From: Verrucomicrobiia bacterium
GTDB taxonomy: Bacteria; Verrucomicrobiota; Verrucomicrobiia; Verrucomicrobiales; Akkermansiaceae
Reading direction: 5' to 3'
Assembly (NCBI GenBank): GCA_030432565.1
Contig: JAUIGV010000004.1
Location: 124,001-188,000 of the forward strand
Length of the DNA stretch: 64,000 bases
Shown here: piece after piece, positions 44,146 through 52,687 of the stretch
How positions within the stretch are numbered: the stretch's first letter is position 1
Layout of the letters: every line of letters begins with the position of its first letter
Position numbers and translations under genes: made by a program
The notes under the pieces: generated by a model
Seen by the model: the letters and a program-made list of their open reading frames with translations, nothing else
Database searches by the model: none
What the model was told of the DNA's origin: nothing

Positions 44146-45474
44146 CTAATCCCAATCTTCCTCAATTTGAATATCCCCAAATGCTCCATCTCCATCACCG
44201 AAGGTGGCTTTTGATTTAAGGGCTTTGATCATTCCCGCCACGAACTGGTCGCTAATATCCAACTCTGCAAGTTCCCTCTGAAATCTCGCCGGGTCTCCGA
44301 AATCTGCCAAAAGTCTAATTGAACTTCGCGATGAGGATCCTCCAACCATCATCATTTGGCGGAACAAACGTTCGCGTTCCGTTTTGTGCAGACAGAAAAC
44401 CAACAAGCGCCTGAGGATCTGTCTCTCATCCGCATCCGGAGAACTACCCGCTAATTCTTCGAATAAGGCCGGAATGAGTTCCCGGTGATCTCTGAACCAC
44501 TTCACCGCATCCTCCGGCGATTTCAACAACCAGCAGAGTGCGGCCCGAATTATCGGAGTTTCCTCAAGCGGAACAGCATTACCATAAATCTCAAATTCGC
44601 GAAGATTTTCCCGCCACCAAACCCTCCTTGATGCCCGAAACACAGCCTTGGAAGCTTCGCTTTCATACCAAGTTTCAGCTGCTTTCACATCGGCTTCCAA
44701 CCATCTTCCAAACAGCGGTCCTTGGGCCACTCGCAGGGTCGGACGTTGATCGTGTCGAAGTTCATTTTCGAGACGCCCAAAGAGCTCGGCCCAATCTGTG
44801 TCATTAGGCAACCCCTCCGCAAGCCCCGCCAAAAGGTAGGGCCGCATCTCCACTCCAAGGTCATCACTAAGGCCCGCCCTCTGAAATTCGCTAAATACAA
44901 ACTCAGGATGATCCTTCGCCAAGGGACCCAACATTTCATGGACAATGAACGCCTCTTGATGCACCAGGTCCCGAAAAACCCCCATCTTCCGATGCTCGCT
45001 CTCCAGGTCTGTAAAGTGCTGCCACGCTTCCCTCGGATTACTTCTTGCCCAGCCCGCAAAAATCCGGACCAAGGCATAACCTGCATTTTCCTCGGAATAC
45101 TGCCTGAGAGAAAAGTGCCCTTCTCTCGCAGGCCAGGCATGTTCAATCCGAGCCCGATAAAGCCGATCCAAAAAGAATGACAAGGCCGATTCGTGATCAA
45201 CCATCCCCCACCGCTTGATCACCGGAGTCCACCAACTGTCTTCCTCCCTAAAATTCTCGTTCCGCGCCGCAATCTCCAACTCGGCAACCTCCCAGGTTTT
45301 CACAAACCTCCACCTTAATTCCTGTGACCCAATTTTCTCAATTTCAGCAGGAGTCCAACTCGACGACTCCGCCGTCATTGCTTCACGTAACTCTGTGAAA
45401 ATACGCGAACGGTCTTCCGCCAGAGCAGAAACACTCGTTAGGAAAAAAATCAGATTAGGAATCAACCATTTCAT
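44146..45474 (-). CDS. Exported W-A-x-x-D/N-P repeat protein (paralogue C)
   Basis: The 442-residue protein has a signal peptide (MKWLIPNLIFFLTSVSALA) and a helical body with the motif F-A-G-W-A-R-S-N-P-R-E-A-W near residue 140. G-L-A-E-G-L-P-N-D-T-D-W-A-E-L and G-R-W-L-E-A-D-V-K-A-A-E-T-W-Y occur in the second half. The same landmarks occur in order in the proteins at 46926 and 48276, so the three are paralogues. No catalytic motif is visible. It is last in an eight-gene minus-strand run and overlaps the hydroxylase gene by 20 bases. Confidence 0.72.
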   Translation of the reverse strand: MKWLIPNLIFFLTSVSALAEDRSRIFTELREAMTAESSSWTPAEIEKIGSQELRWRFVKTWEVAELEIAARNENFREEDSWWTPVIKRWGMVDHESALSFFLDRLYRARIEHAWPAREGHFSLRQYSEENAGYALVRIFAGWARSNPREAWQHFTDLESEHRKMGVFRDLVHQEAFIVHEMLGPLAKDHPEFVFSEFQRAGLSDDLGVEMRPYLLAGLAEGLPNDTDWAELFGRLENELRHDQRPTLRVAQGPLFGRWLEADVKAAETWYESEASKAVFRASRRVWWRENLREFEIYGNAVPLEETPIIRAALCWLLKSPEDAVKWFRDHRELIPALFEELAGSSPDADERQILRRLLVFCLHKTERERLFRQMMMVGGSSSRSSIRLLADFGDPARFQRELAELDISDQFVAGMIKALKSKATFGDGDGAFGDIQIEEDWD

Positions 45475-46276
45475 CGTTCTTCAGAAGCCTGGCACCCCAG
45501 CGACGGGGAAGCATGGGATAAATTAACTGCCCCCAATACGTCCGCGGAATAGGTTCATGAATTCCAAAAGCCTCGGGCTCGTGCTCGGGGCATCGATAGG
45601 TTCCAAAAAGCAAGTCCATGAGCGGTGAAATATTTGCATAATTCCCGGCATCGCGAGCGCGGTCATGGTGCCAATGATGCAGCTCGGGCGCTCCGATAAA
45701 CCACCGTAGCGGACCAATCGGCAGCCTCACATTGGAGTGAATGAAGATGGCCCAAACTCCCCGGAAAGCAATCAGCCCCGCGATGACATGAGTCGGAAAT
45801 GCCAACAGGAAAATCGGAAGATTGATCAGGCCAATTGTATAGATGCTATCGACCGGATGTTCACGATGGGCCGCCAACCAATCAAGATGTTCCGCGCTGT
45901 GATGCACCGCATGAAACCTCCAAAGAAACGGGACTTTGTGCTGCAAGCGATGCCCCCAATACACAAAAAAATCACTCAGAAAAATTACCTCGACCGCCTG
46001 CAACCACAGCGGTTGATTTCGAACCGCTTCATGAAAGCCCGAAGGAATCACCCCCTGCAACCACCCTCCCCAGGTGTTCAGCACCCACACCACCAAAGCG
46101 GTAAACACAAGATACTGCCCCAGGAAAAAGAAAAGATCCAGCCACCACTCGGGGCGTAAAAACTTCTGCTCCTTTCGTGCTGGAAAAACCATCTCCAGCG
46201 GCCGAAACACCACGCATAGGGCTAAAAACGCCACACCCACCGACAGAGCCATTAAAGCGAATTGAAAAAGAGTCAT
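45455..46276 (-). CDS. Sterol desaturase / fatty acid hydroxylase family membrane protein
   Basis: This 273-residue membrane di-iron protein has about four membrane segments and the three histidine boxes: H-R-L-Q-H near 108, H-A-V-H-H near 121 with S-A-E-H, and H-H-W-H-H near 208. Members hydroxylate or desaturate lipids with O2. The substrate could be a fatty acid, hopanoid or carotenoid and cannot be told here. Its start overlaps the stop of the small membrane protein upstream (ATGA). Confidence 0.88.
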   Translation of the reverse strand: MTLFQFALMALSVGVAFLALCVVFRPLEMVFPARKEQKFLRPEWWLDLFFFLGQYLVFTALVVWVLNTWGGWLQGVIPSGFHEAVRNQPLWLQAVEVIFLSDFFVYWGHRLQHKVPFLWRFHAVHHSAEHLDWLAAHREHPVDSIYTIGLINLPIFLLAFPTHVIAGLIAFRGVWAIFIHSNVRLPIGPLRWFIGAPELHHWHHDRARDAGNYANISPLMDLLFGTYRCPEHEPEAFGIHEPIPRTYWGQLIYPMLPRRWGARLLKNDEMVDS

Positions 46277-46524
46277 TCTTCTTCTACCGGATCAGAATTC
46301 TCCTCAAGCGGCGGCACCGCCAGCTCCCAGGCTTCGTCAACTTCCATAAGCATTTCACTGCGAGTCTTTGAACCCGACATCAACGGCCTTTCATTTGCAT
46401 CACTCGACTCTCCGCTCCCTTCGACCTCTCCGGAGAGTTTCCGGGTGCTTTGCCAGGTAAACACCCCACCCGCCACCAGTGAAAACAAGACAACCAAAAT
46501 TCTGAACCAGGCTTTTTCAAACAT
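46273..46524 (-). CDS. Small one-TM protein, paralogue of its upstream neighbour
   Basis: Starting at the ATG at 46524 gives 83 residues: an N-terminal membrane segment (I-L-V-V-L-F-S-L-V-A-G-G-V), then W-Q-S-T-R-K-L-S-G-E, an acidic linker, and R-P-L-M-S-G-S-K. The upstream gene has the same order of motifs. Function unknown. The 3' end overlaps the hydroxylase start by four bases. Confidence 0.65.
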   Translation of the reverse strand: MFEKAWFRILVVLFSLVAGGVFTWQSTRKLSGEVEGSGESSDANERPLMSGSKTRSEMLMEVDEAWELAVPPLEENSDPVEEE

Positions 46525-46543
46525 GACGACGTAATCAACAAGG

Positions 46544-46894
46544 CTACTCTGCGAAAGGATCCTTCCCCTCCTCTGAATGATCATCAGATGGAGCAGGCGG
46601 CACGCCGGGAATCGTGACCGCCTCGGTTGGCAGAATGACAGGACTCTTCGATCCCGATAGCAGGGGGCGTTTCGGAGGCTCCGGCTCAAAATGCTCCGTC
46701 ACCCCCAGCGCGCCTCCAACCGACTTGGGACCAATTGGCATCACCTCGGTCTTTTCGTCGACATTCGGATCAGCACTGCCGACCGCGTTTTCCCCGGAAA
46801 GATTACGCGACAGCTGCCAAACCACCAACCCACCGGCAGTGATCGAAAAGAGAACGACGAATAGCTTAATCAAGCGGCTTGAAGTCATCATCAT
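46544..46894 (-). CDS. Small one-TM protein, paralogue of its downstream neighbour
   Basis: One of three adjacent ATG codons (46894, 46891, 46888) starts a protein of about 116 residues: M-T-S-S-R-L-I-K, a membrane segment (L-F-V-V-L-F-S-I-T-A-G-G-L), W-Q-L-S-R-N-L-S-G-E, an acidic and proline-rich segment, and R-P-L-L-S-G-S-K. The shared L-S-G-E and R-P-L-x-S-G-S-K motifs mark it as a paralogue of the 83-residue protein next door. Function unknown. Confidence 0.65.
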   Translation of the reverse strand: MMMTSSRLIKLFVVLFSITAGGLVVWQLSRNLSGENAVGSADPNVDEKTEVMPIGPKSVGGALGVTEHFEPEPPKRPLLSGSKSPVILPTEAVTIPGVPPAPSDDHSEEGKDPFAE

Positions 46895-46925
46895 GGATAC
46901 ACTTTTTATGTTGCTCAAAATCGCC

Positions 46926-48206
46926 CTATCGAAGCTTACTAAAAATCCGATCCCCAAGCTCATCATTCACCTCCAATTCATCAATGGCATCACTCAACGC
47001 CCGCTCCGTCTGATAACCAAAGAAGTCACGAGTGCGATCCGGGCTAAAGATGTCATCGGCCGAAATCAACGCCTCCAGAAACTCCTCCCGCTTCTCCTTC
47101 GACAAACAATTCTTTAAGATTTTTCGCCAGTCTTTCGGACCCAGCAACTCACTCAAGCGAAGTCCTCCTCCAAAGAAAAGATCGTTGATTGTTTCGGGTC
47201 GGTTCTTTAACCAGGCCAACCCACCATCGAGATCCCGCTCCATCCAATAAACCACAGCTGGTGCGAGCGATGCCGGCGTCTTGTATAAAAGCCCTTCGGA
47301 AAAACGACCTCCGGTTAGGAAATGAAAAAGCCCCGGTTCGACAAAGAGGGTTCTTTCCTGGAGGGAAATCGCTTTACCCTCCTCACTTCGAAACCATTCT
47401 TCAGCGGCTGAGGCATCCGCTTCCAACCACCTCCCCATCATGAGTCCTCGAAGAACCCATCGATATTCGGGAGCTGGCGGATTTCCGGACTCAAGAACCT
47501 GCTCAAAGACCCCTCTCCAATCTGACCTCACCGGCAAACCGTGACCAATCCCAATCAGCATCGATTCCCTGAACAAGACATCGGTCTCGCCCGTGAATTC
47601 CCGCCACACCAGTTCTGGATCAATCTTCACCAAATTCTCGAAGATTGATCGAGGTGCCAAATATCCGTAGTCGTTCAAGATACTTTGACCATGGAACTCA
47701 CCATCGGGATGCCTCACCGCTTTCCAGGCTGCACGTGGGTCTCGCCGAGACCAGCCAGCCAAGGTAGCCTCTGCCGACTTCCAATAAAACCGGGCGATGT
47801 TTTCTGCAGAGTTGCTCTCCAGACCACGCCCCGCTTCCTCTTGAATCTTTTTTAATTCGGCATCGAAATTCTTGAAGAACTCAACCTGATTCCGGTGATC
47901 GTAAAATGCGCTTTGCTCACCCATCGGAAACATCCAATCAGTAAAAACCTTTCCCGGAGATCCTTCCGCATAGAGATCCAATTCCTCCTTGGTCCAAGAC
48001 TTCAAGAATTCCCTGCTGAACAAACGCTCTCGACTCCAGGTGAACTCACCGGCGTATAGAATTTCGTCTGCCTCTTCGATGACCTTCACCAGTTCCTCCA
48101 GCGCGCGAGCCTGATGCACCTCCGTCTTCGCCTCCACGGGTTCGACTTCTTGCGCCAAAGCAAACGAAATCGTCCCCAAGGCAAGAAACAACCCCTTTCC
48201 TCTCAT
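46926..48206 (-). CDS. Exported W-A-x-x-D-P repeat protein (paralogue B)
   Basis: The ATG at 48206 gives a signal peptide (R-G-K-G-L-F-L-A-L-G-T-I-S-F-A-L-A-Q) and 426 residues. The body has L-A-G-W-S-R-R-D-P-R-A-A-W near residue 150, G-I-G-H-G-L-P-V-R-S-D-W, and G-R-W-L-E-A-D-A-S-A-A-E-E-W-F, shared with the neighbours at 44146 and 48276. It is all-helical and without catalytic residues that I can identify. An ATG seven codons upstream is possible but less signal-like. Confidence 0.72.
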   Translation of the reverse strand: MRGKGLFLALGTISFALAQEVEPVEAKTEVHQARALEELVKVIEEADEILYAGEFTWSRERLFSREFLKSWTKEELDLYAEGSPGKVFTDWMFPMGEQSAFYDHRNQVEFFKNFDAELKKIQEEAGRGLESNSAENIARFYWKSAEATLAGWSRRDPRAAWKAVRHPDGEFHGQSILNDYGYLAPRSIFENLVKIDPELVWREFTGETDVLFRESMLIGIGHGLPVRSDWRGVFEQVLESGNPPAPEYRWVLRGLMMGRWLEADASAAEEWFRSEEGKAISLQERTLFVEPGLFHFLTGGRFSEGLLYKTPASLAPAVVYWMERDLDGGLAWLKNRPETINDLFFGGGLRLSELLGPKDWRKILKNCLSKEKREEFLEALISADDIFSPDRTRDFFGYQTERALSDAIDELEVNDELGDRIFSKLR

Positions 48207-48275
48207 TCCAAAACCTTTGGCCCGCAAAAACGAAAGGTCAAGGTCACGATTCGCAGGGCAGGCGGAAGGCTTGCA

Positions 48276-49670
48276 CTACTCGCTTCCGAACGGATCGGGG
48301 CCCATTCCACCTTTGGGATCTTCATCGCGCAAGCCACGCACTCGCGAAATACTCTCAACAATCTCCTCCCCGAGTTCCTCACTCACCACAAGCTCAGCAA
48401 CCTCCTTTCGCAACTGTTCTCTCCCGTTTGCCACAAACAATCGATTGAGCGGACTATGGAAAACGTCTTCAGCATCGAGATACCCCCTGAGGAGTTCCTC
48501 ACGCTGTCCGGCAGGATAGCAGGCTACCAAAATCTCCCGGATCCCGCCTGTTCCCAGATCGTCCGGATCCAGCCAATTCTCGGCTCCCGGGATTTCAGGG
48601 ACCAACTCACTGCGTTCCCTCAACCACGCAATCGCGCCCTCCTTGTCACTCGCAGCCCAATGACGAACGGCCGGGGCCAGGGAAACATCGGTCACTACGA
48701 CTTTCGTGATGACGTCCTTGTAGTCGTCACTCTCAAAAGGATCAGGCCACTGTCTCTCGACGGTTTCCTCAACCTTCCTCGAAATTGAAATACCCTCGTC
48801 GCCCCGGAACCAACTCTCGGCCTCTTCCGCATTCACCTCCATCCATCTCCCAAGCACCCCACCCCGGAGAACCGCCGTGATATCCCGATGCTCCACATTT
48901 TCTGTCGATAGGACTTTCCTCATAAGCTCAGCCCAATCGGTCGCAGGGGATAAACCACGCACCATCCCCTTCAGCATCGATCCCTGGAACATCGGATCTT
49001 CATGCTTCATAAATTCCTCGAGCGCAAAATCAGGATCTTTCTTCGACAAATGCTCGAAGACTTTAATTGGGGCAAGATAACCATAGCCTTCAAACGCCTC
49101 CGATTTCCGAATCAGACCTTCCGGGTCGTCGGCCGCCAGCCACGCCGCATGAGGATCACTCCGTGCCCACCCTGCCAAGACCGCATTGAGATCCAGACCG
49201 ACTTCCCGAACTTCGGCCTCTCCCGGACCTCCCTCCAGGCTGTTTCTTGCCTGCATAAATTCTTCCGCATACTTCTTCTCGAGACTCAACACGAAGGAAA
49301 CCGCTTCCTCTTTCACCTCGAGGCCCCACCTTTCGAATAGGGCTTCCGACCAATCGCCGCCCGATTCCTGACGACACAGTGCTTCAACTTCGGCGAGTGG
49401 CCATGCCTGAATCACTTCCCAGTGCTTCTCCGGGAACTCTTCATAATCAACCCCGGCGTCATCCCAACGGTCTTCATACGCAAACATCAGCTCAACGAGT
49501 TCATCGACCGATCGTTGATCACTACTCTCAAGTGATCTCCGGGCCGAGTGGTTCCGCTCTCCACCCCGGTCAGTTTCCGTTGGCTCTCGCGAAACAACTT
49601 CCCGCCATTCATCCACCAATACGATGGAGAGCAGAAGCACCAGCACGACGATAGCCGCTCCCCATTTCAT
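48276..49670 (-). CDS. Membrane-anchored W-A-x-x-D-P repeat protein (paralogue A)
   Basis: The 464-residue protein has an uncleaved-looking N-terminal membrane segment (A-A-I-V-V-L-V-L-L-L-S-I-V-L-V) and the family landmarks L-A-G-W-A-R-S-D-P-H-A-A-W, G-M-V-R-G-L-S-P-A-T-D-W and G-R-W-M-E-V-N-A-E-E-A-E-S-W-F. It is the first of the three paralogues in this operon. Its start overlaps the stop of the FAH-family gene (ATGA). Function unknown. Confidence 0.72.
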   Translation of the reverse strand: MKWGAAIVVLVLLLSIVLVDEWREVVSREPTETDRGGERNHSARRSLESSDQRSVDELVELMFAYEDRWDDAGVDYEEFPEKHWEVIQAWPLAEVEALCRQESGGDWSEALFERWGLEVKEEAVSFVLSLEKKYAEEFMQARNSLEGGPGEAEVREVGLDLNAVLAGWARSDPHAAWLAADDPEGLIRKSEAFEGYGYLAPIKVFEHLSKKDPDFALEEFMKHEDPMFQGSMLKGMVRGLSPATDWAELMRKVLSTENVEHRDITAVLRGGVLGRWMEVNAEEAESWFRGDEGISISRKVEETVERQWPDPFESDDYKDVITKVVVTDVSLAPAVRHWAASDKEGAIAWLRERSELVPEIPGAENWLDPDDLGTGGIREILVACYPAGQREELLRGYLDAEDVFHSPLNRLFVANGREQLRKEVAELVVSEELGEEIVESISRVRGLRDEDPKGGMGPDPFGSE

Positions 49671-50320
49671 CGCGGTGTCTCAATAATCTCCTGTCGGATC
49701 TCGCCCACTCCCTCCACTCCCAATTCCACGACATCCCCAACCTTCAAAAACTGCGGTGGCTTCATTCCCGCCCCCACGCCTCCCGGTGTTCCGGTCGCGA
49801 TCACATCTCCAGGCAACAAGGTCATGAATTGCGAAATGTAGCTCACCAACTCCCGCACTCCGAAAATCATGTCACTCGTCGAGCTGTCCTGACGAATCCC
49901 CCCATTCACCTTCGACCAAATTCGTAATTTTTGTGGATCGGCAATCCCGCCCGCCGGAACAATCTCCGGTCCGGCCGGACAAAAACCATCGTGACTCTTG
50001 CCCTTGTTAAACTGCCCGCCACGCTCTTTCTGCCACGCCCGTTCGGAGTAATCGCAAAGCACGAGATATCCTTGGACAAAGCTCATCGCCTCCTCCCCGG
50101 TCACCCGTTTGGCCTTCCGGCCAATGACAACGCCCAGCTCAACTTCATAATCCAATTTTTCCGCTCCGGGAGGCAACTCAACCGGATCAAAAGGCCCGGC
50201 CCAGCTGCTCGGTGCTTTTTGAAAAAGGACAGGCTCGGTCGGAATCGGATTACCCAACTCCAGCGCGTGAGCCTTATAATTCTGGCCGACGCAAACAATT
50301 TTCGAAGGCCGGGCAATCAC
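49667..50320 (-). CDS. Fumarylacetoacetate hydrolase family protein
   Basis: The 217-residue protein matches the single-domain FAH family (YcgM/FAHD1 type): C-V-G-Q-N-Y near residue 10, the metal-binding D-Y-E-V-E-L-G-V-V-I-G near 57, and I-A-T-G-T-P-G-G-V-G near 180. Members act as acylpyruvases, oxaloacetate decarboxylases or isomerases, and specificity cannot be predicted. The GTG start overlaps the stop of the RDD gene (GTGA). Confidence 0.88.
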   Translation of the reverse strand: MIARPSKIVCVGQNYKAHALELGNPIPTEPVLFQKAPSSWAGPFDPVELPPGAEKLDYEVELGVVIGRKAKRVTGEEAMSFVQGYLVLCDYSERAWQKERGGQFNKGKSHDGFCPAGPEIVPAGGIADPQKLRIWSKVNGGIRQDSSTSDMIFGVRELVSYISQFMTLLPGDVIATGTPGGVGAGMKPPQFLKVGDVVELGVEGVGEIRQEIIETPR

Positions 50321-50895
50321 TGCGGCTGAGGCGGGGCGGATAGCTTGATGACACGGGTCTTGGCAATATCATCGTGAAGGCAATTTCGGTCCTGACGGAA
50401 GATCAAAAGCACACCCACAAAATAGATCAGACTTCCGACAAAGGGCACGTTGGCAATCAGAGCCATGATGCCGTAGCGCTTAAAAGCAATCGTGTTCACG
50501 TCCGCCTGGGAACCGTCAAGATTGACGATTTGGGTCTTCATGACTTTCTTGCCGATACTCTGCCCCGTCGATTTCCAAAAGGTCCACTGAATCCCGATGT
50601 AAGCGGCAAGCCCGATCACCCCTATGAGAAATGTTTCCGCAAATCCGTAACCCGAAGCCGAACCGTTAAAGGCATCAGCGAAATTTTCGACAATCACTAC
50701 CTTTGGTGGAGAGATCAGAGCGTAAACAAATCCAATCACCAGCCCCACCGGAATCATGATCAGACCGTCAAGCAGAGCACCCGCAAACCGCTCTCCCAAG
50801 CTGGCGTAATTGTGCGGCCCCGGCACCCCCGACTGCAGGGGAGAAGGAGGATCAACATGGGTTGTGGGCGGGCTATATGGATTTTCTTCGGACAT
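50317..50895 (-). CDS. RDD family membrane protein
   Basis: Starting at 50895 (MSEENPYSPP) gives 192 residues. A proline-rich cytoplasmic N-terminus precedes the RDD domain with three to four membrane segments. Conserved residues are in E-R-F-A-G-A-L-L-D, G-Q-S-I-G-K-K-V-M and R-Q-D-R-N-C-L-H-D-D. RDD proteins may act as ion transporters, but most are uncharacterised. It heads the eight-gene minus-strand run. Confidence 0.85.
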   Translation of the reverse strand: MSEENPYSPPTTHVDPPSPLQSGVPGPHNYASLGERFAGALLDGLIMIPVGLVIGFVYALISPPKVVIVENFADAFNGSASGYGFAETFLIGVIGLAAYIGIQWTFWKSTGQSIGKKVMKTQIVNLDGSQADVNTIAFKRYGIMALIANVPFVGSLIYFVGVLLIFRQDRNCLHDDIAKTRVIKLSAPPQPQ

Positions 50896-51049
50896 AGTGA
50901 AATTGCTAACAGTTCCCGTTTCTCCTGACAAGGTGAGACTCCATCGCGGAATAATTTCTGAAAGCTCGCGATGTCGGAGCAAACTTGCAGCAGCCCGAAC
51001 AAATTCCGTGTTCATTTTCCCGAGCCTGAGTTAACACCCGTCCGTCTCC

Positions 51050-52177
51050 ATGTTCGAACTCCTCAAGACCGACCCCGATTGCAAGGCCCGCCGCGGACGC
51101 CTTACCACTCCTCACGGAGTCATCGAGACCCCGATATTCATGCCCGTCGGCACCCAGGGTTCGGTCAAGACCCTCCATCCCGAGGATCTTCATCTCATGG
51201 AAGCCCAAATCATTCTGGGCAACACCTACCACCTTTGGCTACGCCCCGGCACCGATGTCATCAGCGAACTGGGCGGGCTTCACTCATTCACGACCTGGGA
51301 CGGGCCCATGCTGACCGATTCCGGCGGCTTTCAGGTCTGGTCCCTTTCCAAGATTCGCAAAATCAGCGAGCAAGGCGTGCAATTCCAAAGTCACCTCGAC
51401 GGCACCCGCATGATGCTCAGCCCCGAAAAGAGCATGGAAATCCAAGCGATCTTCGGTTCGGACATCGCAATGCTCTTCGACGAATGCCCGCCCTATCCGT
51501 GCGAGCGCAAATACGCCGAGGAATCCACCGGTCTCACCACCCGCTGGGGAAAACGTTGCAAGGAATGGATCGAAGCCAACAAGCCTGCCAGCGGAAACGG
51601 GCGGCAACTCCACTTCGGAATCGTCCAAGGCTCTGTTTATCCCGATCTCCGTGAGGAGTCCGCACGAGCCCTCGTCGATCTCGATCTCGATGGTTACGCC
51701 ATTGGCGGAGTCTCGGTCGGTGAACCCGAGGAGGAAATGTTCGCCGCCATTCAAAATGCCGAGCCCTTCCTGCCCTCGAACAAGCCCCGCTACGCGATGG
51801 GACTGGGAACCCCGACCCAGCTTCTGGAAATGATCGGCCAGGGCGTCGACATGTTTGACTGCGTTCACCCCACTCGCTGCGCGCGCCACGGGCAGGCCTT
51901 CACTCCGGACGGCCCCATCCACATCAAAAACAAGGCCTTCGAGTTCGATTCCGCTCCGCTCACCGCAGAAGCCCATCCGCACGTCGCCCGCTTTTCGCGT
52001 GCTTTTTTGCGCCATAGCTTTCGCGCCGGCGAAATAATCGCCCAACGCGTTCTCTCCTTCCACAACCTGCACTTTTACCTCCAGCTGATGGAAAACGCCC
52101 GCCACGCCATCTCCGAGGGACGTTTCCGCGAATTCCAACGCGAGTTCGTCGCCCGCTACACCGCAGGTGCGAAATGA
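51050..52177 (+). CDS. tgt: tRNA-guanine transglycosylase lacking the zinc cysteines
   Basis: Tgt exchanges guanine 34 for preQ1 in queuosine-family tRNAs. The 375-residue protein keeps the catalytic core: G-N-T-Y-H-L, T-D-S-G-G-F-Q-V, G-V-D-M-F-D-C-V. The usual C-x-C-x2-C zinc motif near position 302 of the E. coli enzyme is absent. The aligned segment here reads T-A-E-A-H-P-H-V-A-R-F-S-R-A-F, with the fourth ligand (H-N-L-H-F-Y) retained. The family is otherwise certain. It precedes yajC, the classic tgt-yajC-secDF order. Confidence 0.9.
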   Translation: MFELLKTDPDCKARRGRLTTPHGVIETPIFMPVGTQGSVKTLHPEDLHLMEAQIILGNTYHLWLRPGTDVISELGGLHSFTTWDGPMLTDSGGFQVWSLSKIRKISEQGVQFQSHLDGTRMMLSPEKSMEIQAIFGSDIAMLFDECPPYPCERKYAEESTGLTTRWGKRCKEWIEANKPASGNGRQLHFGIVQGSVYPDLREESARALVDLDLDGYAIGGVSVGEPEEEMFAAIQNAEPFLPSNKPRYAMGLGTPTQLLEMIGQGVDMFDCVHPTRCARHGQAFTPDGPIHIKNKAFEFDSAPLTAEAHPHVARFSRAFLRHSFRAGEIIAQRVLSFHNLHFYLQLMENARHAISEGRFREFQREFVARYTAGAK

Positions 52178-52297
52178 CCCTCTTTCCCCGAAATCAAGCG
52201 GTTTAGGGTTGCTTTCCTTCGCCAATCCTAGTTTTTTCCTCCCCCGCAACAAACTTCGCATCTAGCGGATATTTTCAAACAAACTACTTTCTTCAAA

Positions 52298-52663
52298 GTG
52301 ACTCCAATTTTATCAATTCTTGCAGCTGGAGAGGCCAATCCTCTCACCGGCACCCTTCCCATGATCATCATCATGATCGTGATGTTCTACTTCCTGCTGA
52401 TTCGCCCGCAGAAAAAGCAGCGTCAGGAACAGGAAGCTCGTGTCGCAGCCCTTAAAAAGGGGGACAAAATCGTAACCATCGGCGGAATGCACGGGATTGT
52501 GCACCACGTTTCCAAGGAAACCATCACCATCAAGATTTCCGAGGGCGTTTTCGTCCCCTTCAATAAAGTGGCCATCGCCAGCGTCGAAAAATCCGGTAAA
52601 GGCGATAAGAAGGCCGAAGAGAAGACTTCCGACGAAGATTCCAAGGAAGAGAAGAAGGCCTAG
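52298..52663 (+). CDS. yajC: Preprotein translocase subunit YajC
   Basis: The 121-residue protein has one membrane helix (I-I-I-M-I-V-M-F-Y-F-L-L) followed by R-P-Q-K-K and a YajC beta domain (T-I-G-G-M-H-G-I-V). A lysine/glutamate-rich tail ends it. The start is GTG at 52298. YajC binds SecDF at the Sec translocon. Confidence 0.92.
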   Translation: MTPILSILAAGEANPLTGTLPMIIIMIVMFYFLLIRPQKKQRQEQEARVAALKKGDKIVTIGGMHGIVHHVSKETITIKISEGVFVPFNKVAIASVEKSGKGDKKAEEKTSDEDSKEEKKA

Positions 52664-52687
52664 TTCCGCTTTCAATCCCCCCCTCTC

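Noticed and set aside
50896-51049. Search for an RNA gene or riboswitch (e.g. preQ1) before tgt
   Set aside because: No preQ1-like pseudoknot sequence or stable hairpin could be recognised by eye in the 154-base gap.
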